From positions 1-14,216 of the forward strand of contig CALEPV010000036.1 in NCBI GenBank assembly GCA_937910905.1: DNA of 14,216 bases, read 5' to 3'. Source of the stretch: an uncultured Prevotellaceae bacterium. Its GTDB lineage: Bacteria; Bacteroidota; Bacteroidia; Bacteroidales; Bacteroidaceae. Under the pieces are notes generated by a model. The model saw only the letters and a program-made list of their open reading frames with translations. It was not told where the DNA came from and searched no databases. This document shows, in pieces, positions 14,196 to 14,216 of the stretch; position 1 is the first letter of the stretch; the number at the start of each line of letters is the position of its first letter. Position numbers and translations under genes: made by a program.

Positions 14196-14216
14196 ATGCA
14201 AGTGTCTGAATATGAA
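14196..14216 (+). CDS. Start of next cas gene, truncated by window end
   Basis: An ATG follows the cas8c stop by one base and reads MQVSEYE before the window ends. The spacing indicates the same operon. The usual I-C order predicts cas7c here, but the first residues look at least as much like the N-terminus of a Cas4. Seven residues cannot decide this. Confidence 0.5.

Overview
The window looks like Bacteroidales DNA, most likely Prevotellaceae or Bacteroides-like. It has promoters of the Bacteroidetes -33/-7 type (TTTG, about 20 bases, TAnnTTTG), best seen upstream of the OmpA gene. Starts lack clear Shine-Dalgarno sequences, and the gene families present (MtaB, an acidic small lipoprotein, a receiver/PEP-synthase-like protein, an OmpA porin, a type I-C CRISPR-Cas operon) fit that group. 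The genus is an inference; no rRNA gene is present.

Layout. Positions 1-870 hold no convincing gene but are packed with repeats: the right end of a small inverted-repeat element (1-54), a 10-bp tandem repeat, a terminator-like hairpin, a strictly 22-bp-periodic array of palindromic cores (491-666), a 7-bp array with a 49-bp higher-order period (714-796), and terminator hairpins for the minus-strand operon that follows. That operon (3273 to 875) is mtaB (tRNA methylthiotransferase) and a family 2 glycosyltransferase, overlapping by ATGA. A divergent promoter region separates it from a plus-strand 73-aa Ala/Glu-rich lipoprotein with a strong terminator, then a 980-aa protein with receiver-like domains and a PEP-synthase ATP-grasp domain, then an OmpA-family outer-membrane protein with a canonical promoter and terminator. 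A 173-bp element with 31-bp inverted repeats and a TAA target duplication (8051-8223) follows.

The right third is a type I-C CRISPR-Cas locus: a WYL-domain regulator, cas3 (HD nuclease plus helicase), cas5c, cas8c, and the first codons of one more gene. cas8c is broken: a roughly 184-bp MITE-like element with 24-bp inverted repeats and a 9- to 12-bp target duplication (12775-12958) sits inside it. Removing the element and one target copy restores a single frame of about 584 codons. The last 54 bp of that element are identical to positions 1-54 of the window. cas3, cas5c and the putative internal Cas11c frame stay open, so the lesion is specific to the large subunit. The expected effect is loss of Cascade-based interference while much of the operon remains readable.

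Main points for follow-up: the MITE-disrupted cas8c with a surviving Cas11c frame, the 22-bp array with compensatory palindrome changes, the second MITE, and the regulator-like PEP-synthase relative that lacks the catalytic halves of that enzyme. No CRISPR array or tRNA/rRNA gene was seen.
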